Of a stretch of 64,000 nt of DNA, positions 1 to 10,745 are shown in pieces (position 1 is the first letter of the stretch; the number at the start of each line of letters is the position of its first letter). The notes beneath the pieces are model-generated. The model was not told the DNA's origin, ran no database searches, and saw only the letters and a list, made by a program, of their open reading frames with translations. The stretch covers positions 109,194,696 to 109,258,695 of the forward strand of contig NC_135720.1 of NCBI RefSeq assembly GCF_964656455.1. Direction: 5' to 3'. The position numbers and the translations under genes are program-made. Source of the DNA: Halichoerus grypus. Taxonomy: Eukaryota; Chordata; Mammalia; Carnivora; Phocidae.

Positions 1-209
1 CTGTTTTTATGCTGATACCACATTGTTTTAATTATTATAGCTTTGTAATAGCTATAATAGTTTTAATTATTATAGCAGTGTGAAATTGGGGAGCACAATG
101 CCTCCAGCTTTGTTTTCCTTTCTTTAATATTGCTTTTGCTATTGTCTGTGTGTGTGTGTGTGTATGTGTGCATGTGTGTGTGTGCAATTCCATAAATTTT
201 ATGACTGCT
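1..209 (-). mobile_element. Antisense L1 ORF2 fragment (outermost L1 of the left nest, part 1)
   Basis: The plus strand reads as the reverse complement of L1 ORF2 downstream of the reverse transcriptase domain, with the recognisable 'gctttgtaata' and 'atgcctccagct' stretches. The same stretches recur in another antisense L1 at about 53360-53410. The fragment runs off the left edge of the window. It holds a small local duplication (a 17-bp unit near 24-40 and 61-77) and a TG microsatellite. The same L1 appears to resume near 1846, after the inserted L1 at 210-1845. Family assignment is by recognition only. Confidence 0.75.
147..184. repeat. TG microsatellite inside an L1 fragment
   Basis: An interrupted (TG)n run of about 38 bases with single A and C interruptions lies inside the antisense L1 fragment. 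It is a likely site of length polymorphism. Confidence 0.9.
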
Positions 210-1845
210 TATTTTTTTATTTTTTATTTAAATTCAATTAGGCAACATATAGTACATCATTAGTTTCATATATAGAGTTCAATAATTCATTAGTTACATA
301 TAACACCCAGTGGTCATCACATCACGTGCTGTCCTTAATGCCCATTACGCAATTACCCCACCCCCCCACCCACGTCCCCTCCAGCAGCTCTCAGTTAATT
401 TCCTATAGTTAAGAGTCTCTCATGGTTTTTCTCCCTTTCTGATGACTTCCCATTCAGTTTTCCCCCGCTTCCTCTATGATCCTCTGCACTGTTTCTTATA
501 TTCCACATATAAGTTTAACCGTATGATAATTGCCTTTCTCTGAATGACTTATTTCTCTCAGCATAATACCCTCTAGTTCCATCCATGTCAATGTAAATGG
601 TAAGTATTCATCCTTTCTGATGGCTGAGCAATATTCCATTGTATATATATATACCACATCTTCCTTATCCATTCATCTGTCAATGGACACCTCACCTCTT
701 TCCACAGTTTGGCTATTGTAGACATTGCTGCTATAAACATTGGGGTTCAGGTGCCCCTTTGGATCAATACATTTGTATCTTTGGGGTAAACACCTAGTAG
801 TGCAATTTCTGGGTCATAGGGTAGCTCTATTTTTAATGTCTTGAGGAACCTCCATACTATTTTCCAGAGTGGCTATACCAGCTTGCATTCCCACCAACGG
901 TATAAGAGAGTTCCCCTTTCTCCACATCCTTGCTAACATTTGTTGTTTCCTGACTTGTTAATTTTAGCCATTCTGACTGGTGTAAGGTGGTATCTCATTG
1001 TGGTTATTTTTTTTTAAATTTTTTTTATTATGTTATGTTAATCACCATACATTACATCATTAGTTTTTGATGTAGTGTTCCATGATTCATTATTTGCGTA
1101 TAACACCCAGTTCTCCATGCAGAACGTGTCCTCTTTAATACCCATCACCAGACTAACCCATCCCCCACCCCCTCCCTTCTAGAACCCTCAGTTTGTTTTT
1201 CAGAGTCCATAGTCTCTCATGGTTCATCTCCCCCTCCGACTTCCCCCACCTTCATTCTTCCCCTCCTGCTATCTTCTTCTTCTTCTTCTTTTTTCTTTTT
1301 TAACACATAATGTATTATTTGTTTCAGAGGTACAGATCTGTGATTCAACAGTCTTGCACAATTCACAGTGCTCACCATAGCACATACCCTCCCCAATGTC
1401 TATCACCCAGCCGCTCCATCCCCCCCACCCCCCACCACTCCAGCAACCCTCAGTGTGTTTCCTGAGATTAAGAATTCCTCATATCAGTGAGGTCATATGA
1501 TACATGTCTTTCTCTGATTGACTTATTTCGCTCAGCATATCATTGTGGTTTTGATTTGTATTTCCCTGATGACAAGTTATGTGGAGCATTTTTTCGTGTG
1601 TCTGTTGGCCATTTCTTTGTCTTCTTTGGAGAAATGTCTGTTCATATCTTCTGCCCATTTCTTGACTGGATTATTTGTTTTCTGGGTGTTGAGTCTGATA
1701 AGTTCTTTTTAGATCTTGGATATGGTGAACCCTTTATCTGATATGTCATTTGTAAATATCTTCTCCCATTCCATAGGCTGCCTTTTAGTTTTGTTGACTG
1801 TTTCCTTTGCTGGGCAGAAGCTTTTTATCTTGATGAAGTCTATTT
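210..1845 (-). mobile_element. Older L1, antisense, 3' UTR plus ORF2 C-terminal region
   Basis: The 3' end of the element is at about 210, where a T-rich run is the reverse of a poly(A) tail. About 210-530 is the 3' UTR. From about 530 the sequence is the antisense of the ORF2 C-terminal end, with the usual 'ccattgtatatatata' and 'tttggctattgt' blocks. A younger L1 interrupts it at 1006-1539, after which the ORF2 antisense resumes at 1551. Near 1838-1846 the sequence jumps to an upstream part of ORF2, which I read as the junction with the L1 at 1-209. A TSD for this element is not clean, so it is old. Its 3' UTR differs from that of the younger copies in the window. Confidence 0.75.
1006..1539 (-). 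mobile_element. Young 5'-truncated L1 (3' UTR and end of ORF2) nested in an older L1
   Basis: An exact 11-bp TSD (TCATTGTGGTT) occurs at 995-1005 and 1540-1550, and removing the insert restores continuous antisense ORF2. The insert starts with a T-rich run (reversed poly(A)), continues through both modules of the carnivore L1 3' UTR, and ends within the last ORF2 codons (antisense 'gacttatttcgctcagcata'). It is a standard 5'-truncated insertion of about 534 bp on the minus strand, closely related to the full-length L1 at 16089-23322. Confidence 0.93.
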
Positions 1846-2073
1846 ATTTCTTTGAACAATTTCATTGGAATTTTGATATGGATTGCATTGAATCTGTAGA
1901 TTGCTTTGAGTAGCATAAACATTTTAACAATGTTGATTCTTCTAGTCCTTGAACACAGAATATCTTCCCATTTATTTGTGTGTTCTTCAATTTCTTTCAT
2001 TAATGTCTTGTAGCTTTCTATATATAGGTCTTTTACCTCCTTGGCTAAATTTATTTCTAGATGTTTTATTCTT
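1846..2073 (-). mobile_element. Antisense L1 ORF2 fragment (outermost L1, part 2)
   Basis: Antisense ORF2 resumes with the 'attgcattgaatctgtagat' block. Its upstream counterpart stops at 209, so 1-209 and 1846-2073 are best read as one older L1 split by the element at 210-1845. The L1 match ends where the SINE target site begins. Confidence 0.65.
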
Positions 2074-2305
2074 GAAGTCCTTCATTCTTTTTTTTTTTTA
2101 AAGATTTTATTTTAGTTGACAGAGAGAGAGAGACACAGCGAGAGAGGGAACACAAGCAGGGGGAGTGGGAGAGGGAGAAGCAGGCTCCCCATGGAGCAGG
2201 GAGCCCGATGCGGGGCTCGATCCCAGGACCCCGGGATCATGACCTGAGCCGAAGGCAGACACTTAACAACTGAGCCACCCAGGCGCCCCGAAGTCCTTCA
2301 TTCTT
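2074..2305 (-). mobile_element. Can-SINE, antisense, with 16-bp TSD
   Basis: The SINE body is 2090-2289, flanked by an exact 16-bp TSD (GAAGTCCTTCATTCTT) at 2074-2089 and 2290-2305. Read on the minus strand it has the tRNA-like head (GGGGCGCCTGGGTGGCTCAG), a central part, a CT-rich tract and an A-rich tail. It is a well-preserved, fairly young copy. Confidence 0.96.
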
Positions 2306-2580
2306 GAAGGGGTATCTGGAAAGCACATCACAGTATCCACCACAGGTAGTAAGTTTTCCAGGATATCCAAAATACAAATGCAGTGCTTAATTTAGCTGAA
2401 TTATGTTACTTATAGCTCATAATGTCACTCTATAGTAATATGACTCATAAATCTGAATAAATATAAAAATTGTGTTATCCAGTCACTACTTTTAGCATTG
2501 TTTTCATGATAAAATATATTCTGCCTTCCTACTTGGGATGTCAAGAACACATGCCCTTTCACTCTGGCAGCAGAGGAACA
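2306..2580. other. Unassigned single-copy stretch
   Basis: No repeat, open frame or splice signal that I can support. It separates the left L1 nest from the next L1 insertion. Confidence 0.5.
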
Positions 2581-2595
2581 AAAGCATGCTCTCTC

Positions 2596-3079
2596 GAATT
2601 CTTAATCTCAGGAAACAAACTCAGGGTTGCTGGAGTGGGGGGTGGGGTGGGAGGGATGGGGTAACTGGGTGATAGACACTGGGGAGGGTATGTGCTCTGG
2701 TAAGCGCTGTGAATTGTGCAAGACTGTTGAATCTCGGATCTGTACCTCTGAAACAAATAATGCAATATATGTTAAGGAAAAAAAAAAAAGAAGATAGCAG
2801 GAGGGGAAGAATGAAGGGGGGGAAATCGGAGGGAGAGATGAACCATGAGAGACGATGGACTCTGAAAAACAAACTGAGGGTTCTAGAGGGGAGGGGGGTG
2901 GGAGGATGGGTTAGCCTGGTGATGGGTATTGAGGAGGGCACGTTCTGCATGGAGCACTGGGTGTTATGCACAAACAATGAATCATGGAACACTACATCTA
3001 AAACTAATGATGTAATGTATGGGGATTAACATAACAAAAAATTTTTTTAAAAAAGATCAAACATTCAGATAATAAAAAA
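2596..3079 (+). mobile_element. 5'-truncated L1, 3' UTR only, with TSD
   Basis: A 15-bp TSD (AAAGCATGCTCTCTC) lies at 2581-2595 and 3080-3094. The insert begins at 'gaattcttaatctcagg' in the L1 3' UTR and carries both 3' UTR modules, separated by an A-rich tract at about 2776-2794. After the expected A-rich end near 3034-3054 comes a 19-nt non-L1 segment and then a second A run, consistent with a short 3' transduction. Strand plus. There is no ORF2 sequence, so the copy is inert. Confidence 0.93.
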
Positions 3080-3087
3080 AAAGCATG

Positions 3088-3134
<47 letters not shown>

Positions 3135-3149
3135 GTGTGCACACACACA
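3088..3149. repeat. (CT)n(CA)n compound microsatellite at an L1 TSD
   Basis: A pure CT run (about 3088-3116) passes into a CA run (3117-3149, with a short GTGTGC interruption). The CT run begins inside the 3' copy of the L1 TSD, whose 5' copy ends in only CTCTCTC. This suggests expansion at or after insertion. Confidence 0.95.
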
Positions 3150-3334
3150 TATCCATGCAAAGTCTTGCCCAGACTTTGGCAATAAAACATTACTTTTTTA
3201 CCAATTGTGTATTTGCTTTATAAAACACCTGAAGTACTGTGCTATTCTAGATGATGTGGAGAATATAAGGTATTCTACTACAGAGGCTCTGGGAAACATG
3301 AAGGACTATTCTTAGCTGCAGGAGCAGTGGCTCT

Positions 3335-5450
3335 TATTAATTAATTCATTTAATAAACATTGAATTGAAGCTATGTACCAGTTATTACGCTAGGTGAATA
3401 AGCCCCAGTACCTGTTAAAGGGTTTACAATCTAGAAGAGGACCTGTAGTGAATATGCAACAGAGAGTGCCATGGGACATGGAAGAGGAATGGTCCACTCT
3501 TGTATGGTAGGTTTAGGAAAACTTGTATGGAAGAAGTGGTACTTGAACAAAATCTTCAAAAGGTAATCACATTTATGTCTGGAAAAATGAACAGAGGAGG
3601 GAAGCAAAAGACAGAGTGCCTTGGAAACTTCTCAAGCAACAGTATGGAGGTGTGGAATATGGTATGTTTGTGATGGTTCAAGTCTTTGGTTTGGCCAGAC
3701 TGTAAGGTTTGTGTGGATAGGATTGTGTTTACCGAGAACTAAAGGTGAAGAAAGCGAGCTCATGAGAAGCTTAAAAGCCATGCTTCTAAATTTAGAACTT
3801 AATTGTCCTGGCAGTTAGGAGCCATTATAGCTTTAAAAAAAAAAAAAAAGATTTTTATTTATTTATTTGAGAGAGAGAGAGAGCATGAGTGGAGGGGAGG
3901 AGCAGAAGGAAAGGGAGAAGCAGGCTCCCCACCAAGTGGGGAACCTGATGTGGGGCTTGATCCCAGGATCTGGGATCACAACCTGAGCCGAAGGCAGAAG
4001 CTTAACCAACTGAGTCACCCTGGTGCCCCCATTATAGCTTTTTAATAGGAGAGTAACATGATCATATTTCTGTTAAAGAAAGATCATTGATAGCAATGTG
4101 CTGAGTAACTAGAAACTAGGGGGAAGGTAGAATGGATAATGTTGTAGTATTAACCAAGGTCAGAAATGATAAGAGCCTGGATCAAACCAGCCACGGTAGG
4201 GATTGAAAAGATGAGAAAAGTGTTAGGGGTACATAGGAAGGAGAACTGACTGTGACTGGTTGGAATAGGGGTGAGATGAACAATCTGAGATGACTCCCAG
4301 GTTACCGAGACCATGAGCCATGAAGGGAAGCATGTCTGGAAGGAGGGTTTATTCATTTAATTATGGATATGTTGAGAAGGAGTATGAAATGGGAGTGTCT
4401 AAGCTAGTAAATACACAGCTTCAGGGCTCAAGGCAAGGGGTTAGAGACATGGATCACTGACCTATAGCCATGAGAGTAGATTAAGTGATCCAGTGAGATG
4501 GGTAGAAAGGAAAAAGAGGACAAAAGGACCAAAGGCAGAACACTTAGGATTCCCAATATTAATGGGGTGGGCTGAAGCAGAAGAACCAGCAAAGCAGAAC
4601 TGTGAACGGCAAGAGAGGGTCAAGAGAGAGTGAGATCTCAGAAGCCCCACCAGAGGTTGTATTCCAAGGAGCTGGATGTGGTTAACAGTGTTGGATGTCG
4701 CGGAGTGGTCAAGTTAGATGAGAACTGCACAGTCGATTGGATTTGGATGGGAAGTGATCAGTGTCTTTTGCCAAAGCAATTTCAAAGAGTGAGGGAGCAG
4801 AAAGCTCACTGTACCAGATTGAAGAGTGGGAAGAGAGGAAGTGAGGCAGAAATAGTCACAGAGATCATTGGAAGTGAAAGAATTTTGAGGCTAGCATTGT
4901 TAAATGGAGTTTCTTTGTGGGTGTTGAAGTCATTTAGGATATTGGCAGGAAATGGGGCGGAAAGGGAAACTGTGAGCCAGGAGCCCAAGTTCTGCTCAGG
5001 GTAGCTGGGTGGTTTGTTCATTCTTTGGACCAATATATACCTTAAGTTGCAGCATCAGAGAGAGTGGGTAGCAGCACCAAATGGCACAAATCTCAGAGGA
5101 GGAAAGATTTGGGCCTTGATGTTAAAAATAGTGATTTTGAAATGGTACTGTTGACTCAGAAAAAGGCCACACTGTCTCTGGCCCTTCCAGTATTTACACT
5201 ACAGGAGAATGAACATCCTCCACTTGAGAGGGCTCCAGATAAGTCAGTATCCTTGAAGGAAATGTCAGATTTCACTAAAGAGAAAGAGCTGAAGGGGGTA
5301 TTCCATATAAAAATGGTGAGCATGTGGGAGAGCTTAATTAACAATGAATGTGGGGTCCAGAGAGCAGAGTAGGACAGGTTCTCAGGGAGGCCAGCAGTGG
5401 AAGGAGGAATGGGTGGAATGACACTGAGGTAGGGCACGGAAGTAAAGAAT
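3335..5450 (-). mobile_element. Ancient LINE-2 (CR1-clade) relic, antisense, interrupted by a SINE
   Basis: The left end (about 3335-3460) is the reverse of an L2 3' end: a region rich in 'attcatttaataaacatt' followed by 'ctatgtaccag'. It continues leftward-transcribed through 'gagtaacatgatcat' (about 4050) and 'gatgactcccaggtt' (about 4291). The minus strand near 4675-4735 retains a degraded trace of the CR1/L2 reverse transcriptase motif of the LDLSAAFDTV type. Matching continues weakly into the upstream coding part to about 5450. There are many stops and indels, so it is a fossil without coding potential. The SINE at 3835-4028 was inserted later. The family call is from remembered consensus, and the right boundary is soft. 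Confidence 0.7.
3822..4041 (-). mobile_element. Can-SINE, antisense, with 13-bp TSD
   Basis: The SINE body is 3835-4028 with TSD CCATTATAGCTTT at 3822-3834 and 4029-4041. The minus strand shows the tRNA-like head (GGGGCACCAGGGTGACTCAG), somewhat mutated, a GA/CT-rich segment and an altered A/T-rich tail. It lies inside the L2 relic, so it is younger than that relic. Divergence from the canonical head suggests middle age. Confidence 0.94.
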
Positions 5451-8400
5451 AAGTGAGATGACAGTTGCCTGCAGGGGCTTGCATTTTGTGGGTGGCCAAA
5501 GATGATAGGGATAGAAGTCATGGTAGGACTGATTATCCTTGAGGCTACAGGCCTGGGAAGTATGGCAGATTCAGTCTCTTACTGGTTTTTAAATGATACG
5601 CTTCTGATGATTTCCTTTGACATGAACTCTTCGTGGATGATGTTTTGAAATGCGGGTGAGGGGAAAGATCAGCTGGCTTCTGGAACATTCCACTTCCAGT
5701 GAAATATGCAGGACCCTGTGAGCTTAGGACAAAGGTACAGCATGGGAAAGCTTGGAAAGGTACTGGAAATTCTCTGGTAGAGTTTTCCTCACATTGTGGG
5801 GAGCAGTTTGTATGTCTCCCACGTGTTCTTCTCTTGCTGGTTGATTCCAGCAGTAGCAGCCCCTCTCCTAGTTGATGGGGACACTCGCATTAGTGGTAGT
5901 TTTGTGGCTTTGTAGATATGGGTCATTCCTAAGTCAGATACTTAGAATTTTGGTATTGCGTTTCCTAAATTGTAAGCTCCTAAGGAGGTCTTGTGCTCAG
6001 AGGCCTCCTCAGAGCCCCCTCTGGAGGTAACACAGAGACACTAAAGAAAGAGAAATAGAATTGAATCAAGGAGATTCTTTTTCTGGTCTGCTTGATTTGG
6101 GTCAGGCACAGAGCTGAGAATCTTTAAACCTCCTATCTGACAAAGTTAACTCTGTCATTTCCCTCTGGCCATCACGTAATCAGACTTCCTCCTGCGATGA
6201 GAGACAATAATTGCACTGAGCTACAGCATTTGCCTTGACCATGGAGTTTGAGAATTCATCAGCGCTTCCTTTTTCAAATATGATTTTCTGGGATTTATAC
6301 CAACAAAGACGAAAATAGTTTCTGTCACTATGTTCAGCAGGAAATGTATTTTGGAAACATGATAGATGAACCCTGACTTTCTTTGTAGCATAAGACGTGA
6401 TCTTTGTAAAACATCTATCAATTGCTCTGACAACCCAAGCCAGAATTTACCGCTCTGCTCTTACTACAGTTAAGTTCAGCTGGTTTTCATGTTTATGGTT
6501 GTGTCATTGATATTTACTACAATCAGTATATATGTTGAGGGGTGGAGCAGGTATGGCTACAAAGACCACCTGGGAAACAACGAGCCTTTCTCCACTGTAC
6601 ACGTGAAGTTTGTCTTTTGATTAGACCCTGAGTCATCGTTTGAAAAGCTTTTTGTCACCTGTTACTCTACCTCTTAACCTCCCTCAGCCAGAAAGCTTTG
6701 CGCAGAAATACTAACTACTTCACTCCCTCTAGCTGCATTTCAGGAGGATCTTCCAGTTCCCTAATTTCTAGTGATACTTCTGTGACTCTGGTAAGTTCTT
6801 TGTTTTCAATTATTCTACTTCATTTTGATGAAGAGATTTCTTGGGACTCCTACAGCAATCCATTTTCTGAATATCTTGAACCTCATAAACTTGTGTTGAG
6901 TACTGTCCCAAAACTAATAGAAGAGGTGTGCTTCTGGCTGGGATTATCAGATTTAAGGATAAATAATGCATGACGTTTTAGTGTAAATAGCATCCCAAAT
7001 AGTGAATGGGACCCACTTATACTAAAACATAAAGTTTGGTGTTTATCTTACGTTCAGATGTCACTGGGCAATCTTGTATTTTACCTGACAATGCTACCCC
7101 TGGCCCTTTTCTTTGTTGTGATGTTTCCTTGGTACGGGGGTTCCCAGACAGCCTTTAAGGAACTGCTCCAGAAGAGGAATAGGGGGTCTGTGTGGGTCCA
7201 TTGGCTTGCGGGACTGCTGCAGGGTTCTTGTATTGGTGGGGTGTGGGGGCATGGGGGGAGGTGGAGTTGATCTTCTAGCACCAAACACTGCAGTTTTTTA
7301 TTCTTTGTCCTATAGCTATCTCTTTCTATACTGGTGGAATTCCAAGTTTCTGATCCTAGCAGGAGGACAGGAGAGTTACGGTGCATAGCATCTCTTAAAC
7401 TTTTGCCTCAGAACGCCTGTCAGGATCTCACAGGATGCTTGTGCTCTCTAGAACACCTGCTGTGCAGTATTCCCCATGAACATTTTTTGCTCTATGTAGA
7501 GTTCACCCAATGTGATATTCTTCAGATTTATTGTCAGTGACCAGTACTGGCTCAAACCATGGCATGATAAACTCCGTATCTTGTTGAGAGTGGGTTCCTA
7601 GAGCCCAGTCATTTGTATATGGTTATTTTTGGAAATAAGGTATATAACCAATGCTTTCATTAATAATGTAGCTTATTTCTGTTGGAAGTTTTTCAGATGC
7701 CCAGAAAGACACTGAACCTAGTTTCCTTAAGCTGAAAAGCCAACATAGAACAATCATATACAGTACTTTCTTCCAGTGAAGGATTCCCACTCTAACTTGA
7801 CCAACCATACAATCAGGATAGCCTGTGGATGTTCTGAACTTCTCAAGGCAGCCAGACTTTGAAGCTTCTATAGCTCAGTTCTGTGCATGATGTCATAGAC
7901 TTTGTGAAGTTAACAGAACAGGGGATATTAACATTTAATGCTGTAGTATGCCTGATGAAAACCAACTCATCGCTAGGTTCCCCTCACCAGTTGTGCTGTT
8001 GTGATGTGTTTACAAATCCCTTTTTAGGAGCTTTATTTCTCTAGAGCTCAACATTGATCATGTGGATGGTTTTACAGAATATGAATGACTTCACCAACAA
8101 GAGTTTAAAGGGCGTCAGACAATGGTTATTCCAAGAAGTGCCATGTAGCAATGGGCTCAACCTTCAGGCCTCATTACTTAACATGATCTAATTGAGTTTA
8201 AGCACCATCTGGATTTTGAATGTAGGCATGGTATCTTTTTCTTTTTCTTTCACTAGAAATTTATATTTACAATCCCAAGCAAATGCCTGGTATATTCTTT
8301 TTACAAGACTGTAGTATCGTACTTCATATTTCAAGTCCTATGTTGTTCAGTCATTCTCCCATATTACAGTAAAACTCACAGTGAGATATGTCACCTTAGA

Positions 8401-8534
8401 ATTTTACAGTCCACTGATATGAGAAAGAGAAATTGAGCCTTTTAAACTATTAGTCTGCAATGCTCATCACTTAACTCAAATAACACGGGGTGACTAAATC
8501 ATTCCGTCAATCACAGCTGTGCAGATATATGTGT
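5451..8534. other. Unassigned sequence, no gene recognised
   Basis: About 3 kb in which I see no convincing exon, RNA gene or young repeat. Open frames here are short (under 105 codons), lack supporting splice sites or homology that I recognise, and occur on both strands as expected by chance. Old repeat relics too diverged for me to name may be present. Confidence 0.5.
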
Positions 8535-8640
8535 GCATACGTATACTTTCATGCACACACACCGTAGATACTCACACAATACACTGTGAACACACATACA
8601 TACCACACTCACACACAAAACACATGGCATGCACACCAAC
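8535..8640. repeat. Degenerate CA-rich tract
   Basis: Scattered CACACA runs of 4-8 bases over about 100 bases, interrupted by other sequence. It is an eroded (CA)n microsatellite region. Confidence 0.7.
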
Positions 8641-8960
8641 TGTTTCATCCTTTGTGCTTTTCTAATATCTCCTGTCCTGGTCTAGTCTTCTTAGTCCATA
8701 CGAAATTAAGCAAATGTCCTGCCATACTTACTGGTCCAGAACTATCTAAATGGTTGATTTACTGACTCATAGGTTAAATTTCAGTTTTGTTCCACTCCAT
8801 TAAGTCTGGCAGCTACTGGGTTGCTGTCCTCTAGCATTTATCTGGCCCTTATGATCTCAATGAATTCCTGTGACCCACTTTATTCTGTGAACACAAGTAG
8901 GACCAGAACAGCATTTGATATGTATGAGATCATGGAAAAGTGATCCTCTGCCTAATGTGG

Positions 8961-8983
8961 TGTGTGTGTGTGTGTGTGTGTGT
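8961..8983. repeat. (TG)n microsatellite
   Basis: A pure TG run of about 23 bases. Confidence 0.95.
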
Positions 8984-8984
8984 A

Positions 8985-10233
8985 ATTTTTCTCACCAAGG
9001 CCCGAGATGGTTTTTGTTAATGCCCTACAGGGAGATAGACAGGATTTAGTGGTCTATTGCTCTCTCCGAACTCATTAAGGCTTGTTAAGCTGATTATGTT
9101 AGCTTGGATATATAATAGATAGGCTCTTTAAAAAAAATTTTAAAGAAGTAAAAACCTAATTGGTTAACATATTCATTTCATAACTTCATTGCTCATTACC
9201 CCTTCCATTTTAATTACGTATGCTGTGTGAAATAATCAGTTCTTGCCATTAGCAAACAGAGCCCACAGGACCTCATTATCCCAGACTCATTGCTTCCATG
9301 TTCAATTAACCATTTTTCTGGGATAGTTTTGTTTGACAGAAGATTGACTCCAGGGTTGAAAACCCCATTTTTCACCAGGTGCAGTAGGTGACAGTGCTAT
9401 GGATGGTATCTTACGTATCCACAGAGAGGAACTCCCATCAGTCTGTGTCATTCACTGTCACAACCCAAATCTGCCAAAGTTTAAGCCAGTCCCTGCTGCA
9501 GCCTGGATTCTCAATAGAACTCTCTCTTCTTTCCATGTCCCTAACAGTAGAGACCTCTGGTGGGGGCTAGGGATGCTCTGCCCCAAATATCCTCCTACTC
9601 TCCTAAGCTTGAAATCCTATTAGTTTCAGTTTCATAGGGGTAAATGGGATAACAACCTTAAGAAGGTTATGCTAGAAAGATCTATCATTCTACCTTAGTG
9701 TGTTTCATTTAGTCACCTCCTTTCTTAGCTAAGATAAACGGAGGTAATCTGAGGAAACTCCACACATGGGCAGGGTACTTAGCAGTGAGGGCCCGTTTTC
9801 CAGAAGCCTGGAAAGCAGCATGCTGGTCAGTGGGAGAAGGACAGGGGCACAGTGAGAGAGCGAGGAGAATGAAGTGGACCACTCTGAAATGTGGCTCCTC
9901 CTACCTTCCCTTCTCCCAGGGCTCACTCCGCATCTGGAAAGAGCAGGAAAGGGGTTGGGGAACCAGCTGGCTTTCTGGTAACAAGTGCTGAAATCTGGGA
10001 AGTATATTATCAAGACAGGCCCCAAATTTGCTGTGTGCAGCCTGTAGAAGGATTTTGTAAGTTTCTTCTATGTCGCATGTTGCTGTAACATCCATGTAGC
10101 TTAGCAAGAATGATGCCATAGAACTTTTAATGTTACAAGTAATACTTGCAGTTATTTTCCTTGAAAATAATTAAAACCTTACAAGTAGCACTAACTTCCC
10201 TTTGACAACCCATGCCAGTCTCTCAGTCCCTAC
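8985..10233. other. Unassigned sequence, no gene recognised
   Basis: No supported gene or repeat. Several overlapping frames of 60-100 codons occur between 9388 and 10119 on both strands. None shows a family resemblance or exon signals. Confidence 0.45.
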
Positions 10234-10269
10234 CTTGTGTGTATAAGATAGACTTGTGTGTATAAGATC
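10234..10269. repeat. Short tandem duplication (19-bp unit)
   Basis: The unit CTTGTGTGTATAAGATAGA is followed directly by a second, nearly complete copy. Confidence 0.85.
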
Positions 10270-10289
10270 ATTTTTCTTACTTTTTCTTT

Positions 10290-10570
10290 ATATATATGTG
10301 TGTAATTTCCCCTTTTCTATATATGTATATGTGCACATATATACTTATATTTATGTATGTATGTTTATATTTATAGAGAGATAATACATAATTTGAAATA
10401 TATAAATAATATAAAATTTTACTTATATAATTATTTATATATTTAAATGTAAATATAAATATACTCAAATATAAATATACTTAAATATATAAATAATATA
10501 AATATATTTATGTTTACTATATATGAATACCTATTTTTATTTATATATAGTAAATCCATAGAGAATATCT
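10290..10570. repeat. AT-rich low-complexity tract
   Basis: About 280 bases dominated by TATATG, TTATAT and AAATATA repeats with local self-complementarity. It is probably an eroded AT microsatellite and has no coding signal. Confidence 0.85.
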
Positions 10571-10609
10571 AACATTATTTTATGTGAATATATTTGTGTG
10601 TTACTCCAT

Positions 10610-10745
10610 AAATAATCATTCAGTATTCAGCAAATGTGAAGTGTCTGCTCTATCCTGGAACTCTTCTAGGTGGGGCTGGCAGTTGAATCCTAAATAAAAC
10701 AAAGATCCATGTCCTCATGAAACTTACATTGTAGTAAATGCTGTC
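10610..10745 (-). mobile_element. LINE-2 3'-end relic, antisense
   Basis: The pattern 'attcagcaaatgtgaagtgtctgct...tcttctaggtggggctggc...ccatgtcctcatgaaacttacattgtagt' follows the reverse complement of a mammalian L2 3' end. It is highly diverged and the boundaries are approximate. Confidence 0.6.

Noticed and set aside
4630..5004. 124-codon plus-strand frame, the longest outside the young L1s on the left side
   Set aside because: It lies antisense within an ancient L2 relic, whose reverse strand is the original coding strand; no family match in this frame.
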